Positions 63,246 to 64,000 of a stretch of 64,000 nucleotides of DNA are shown piece after piece (position 1 is the stretch's first letter; every line of letters starts with the position of its first letter). The position numbers were made by a program, and so were the translations under genes. Source of the stretch: Candidatus Jettenia caeni (lineage in GTDB: Bacteria > Planctomycetota > Brocadiia > Brocadiales > Brocadiaceae); assembly GCA_000296795.1 (NCBI GenBank), contig BAFH01000003.1, positions 62,401 to 126,400 of the forward strand, in the 5' to 3' direction. The notes under the pieces were generated by a model, which worked only from the letters and a program-made list of their open reading frames with translations, ran no database searches and had not been told where the DNA came from.

Positions 63246-64000
63246 GTGTTTACAATACTACTAACTATTGCTAGTCATACCTTTCGGGAAGCGATTCGAA
63301 AGAAAATACTGCATGTATTGATTGGACTTGGCATTCTTATTATGGCTGTTGTATCTATCGTTCCGACAACAGATGAACCAGATGCCAGGATCAAAATAAT
63401 GCTTGTGGTATTTTTTCAGGTAGTAGTGGTTCTCTGTATGGTAGGGATAATTCTTCTCTCTGCTACCTCATTACCTCATGAAATAGAAGACAGAACAATT
63501 TATGGTATTTTATCAAAACCTATTTCGAGATTAAAGGTCATTGCAGGAAAAATACTAGGTTTTACCTTAGTATCAGCCTTTGTGTTGGTGATTTTAAGTT
63601 TTTTCAATATAGTTGCCGTTCAGCGAATTACAACACAATTACCAGGCAAATGCCAAGATATAGTAAAGGCAAGGAATGAATGTAAGGTATCACGGTTTTT
63701 CATTCAGGGTAAGCCGCATCATATTAGTGAAGGAATCGTATGGATTGAAGGTGGAAGGACAGGGATTGCTGTATGGAATTTTTCCGATGTATACAAAAAG
63801 CTGAATAGTAAATTTTCCCTTGAAGCGGAGTTCCATGTAAAGATTGAGAGTAGTGGAGATTTTATTGATACGATTCCGTTAGTTGTAAGGATAGAAAATA
63901 CCGTTTCAGGACAGGGTAAGACCGAGGTTTTATCAGGAAAGGCTGACGAGCCATTTAACGTGAAAATAGATCCTGATATTGTTCAGGACAACAGTGCCGT
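63246..64000 (+). CDS. ABC-2 type permease (3' end missing)
   Basis: An open frame runs from GTG at 63246 (VFTILLTIASHTFREAIRKK) to the right edge. Helices ILHVLIGLGILIMAVVSIV, VVFFQVVVVLCMVGIILLSA and LGFTLVSAFVLVILSFFNIV, with the coupling motif LPHEIEDRTIYGILSKPISR between, fit the ABC-2 family with a large extracytoplasmic domain following. It pairs with the ATPase upstream. A TAG lies four codons before the GTG, so this is the only possible start. A short tandem duplication (atagttcttt twice) precedes it. Confidence 0.85.
   Translation, partial: MFTILLTIASHTFREAIRKKILHVLIGLGILIMAVVSIVPTTDEPDARIKIMLVVFFQVVVVLCMVGIILLSATSLPHEIEDRTIYGILSKPISRLKVIAGKILGFTLVSAFVLVILSFFNIVAVQRITTQLPGKCQDIVKARNECKVSRFFIQGKPHHISEGIVWIEGGRTGIAVWNFSDVYKKLNSKFSLEAEFHVKIESSGDFIDTIPLVVRIENTVSGQGKTEVLSGKADEPFNVKIDPDIVQDNSA

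Overview
This AT-rich window (about 64 kb, no rRNA or tRNA gene seen) most resembles an anaerobic, hopanoid-making, Gram-negative-type planctomycete, probably of the anammox order Brocadiales (Brocadia/Jettenia/Kuenenia type). That assignment is inference. It rests on a squalene-hopene cyclase with hpnG/hpnH, lpxK, an oxygen-independent (class III) ribonucleotide reductase, a multihaem c-type cytochrome, a formate/nitrite-type channel beside a PII protein, and many DUF547/TVP38/HEAT proteins of planctomycete type.

Layout. 0-11.9 kb is a mostly minus-strand housekeeping block: radical SAM (cut by the left edge), VanZ, NYN, pyrC, a MagIII-like glycosylase, a deoxyhypusine-synthase-like protein, ferredoxin, lpxK, HNH, thiD, mtnA, purE, then hpnG. 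12-15.4 kb continues the hopanoid locus (hpnH, shc). 15.5-27.6 kb is core: deacetylase, rpsT, def-fmt-DUF116, nrdR-nrdD-nrdG, a tiny Lys-rich ORF with a near-perfect Shine-Dalgarno, and smc.

27.5-31.6 kb is an accessory island. A DNA methyltransferase/HNH module sits between two copies of the smc 3' end. Next to it, two MITE-like elements bracket what looks like a short integron cassette array: a GC-rich lipoprotein gene, a broken small gene and three attC-like sites. 31.6-36.9 kb is the most unusual block. A clear fluoride riboswitch with its own promoter and terminators lies upstream of two tiny ORFs, a dynamin-like GTPase, a PII protein with Phe at position 51, and a fused formate/nitrite-type channel whose first half lacks the last membrane helix. 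No recognisable fluoride exporter is present. The block is bounded by inverted copies of the end of a HEAT-repeat gene.

37-49.6 kb mixes intact genes (msrA, ComEA-like, AI-2E family, PiT, TVP38, flavoprotein reductase, DUF547) with decay: a gene split by a TAG and a frameshift, a multihaem cytochrome with two frameshifts, and a DUF547 gene cut by an IS5-type remnant. Three nested palindromic elements fill 45.1-45.8 kb. 49.7-64 kb carries uvrB, a SemiSWEET-Cache-HAMP-PAS-PAS fusion followed by a free SemiSWEET, a phosphoesterase, a carbonic anhydrase/YkgJ/CBS/Cys-rich operon, glnA, MOSC-mogA, and an ABC transporter cut by the right edge.
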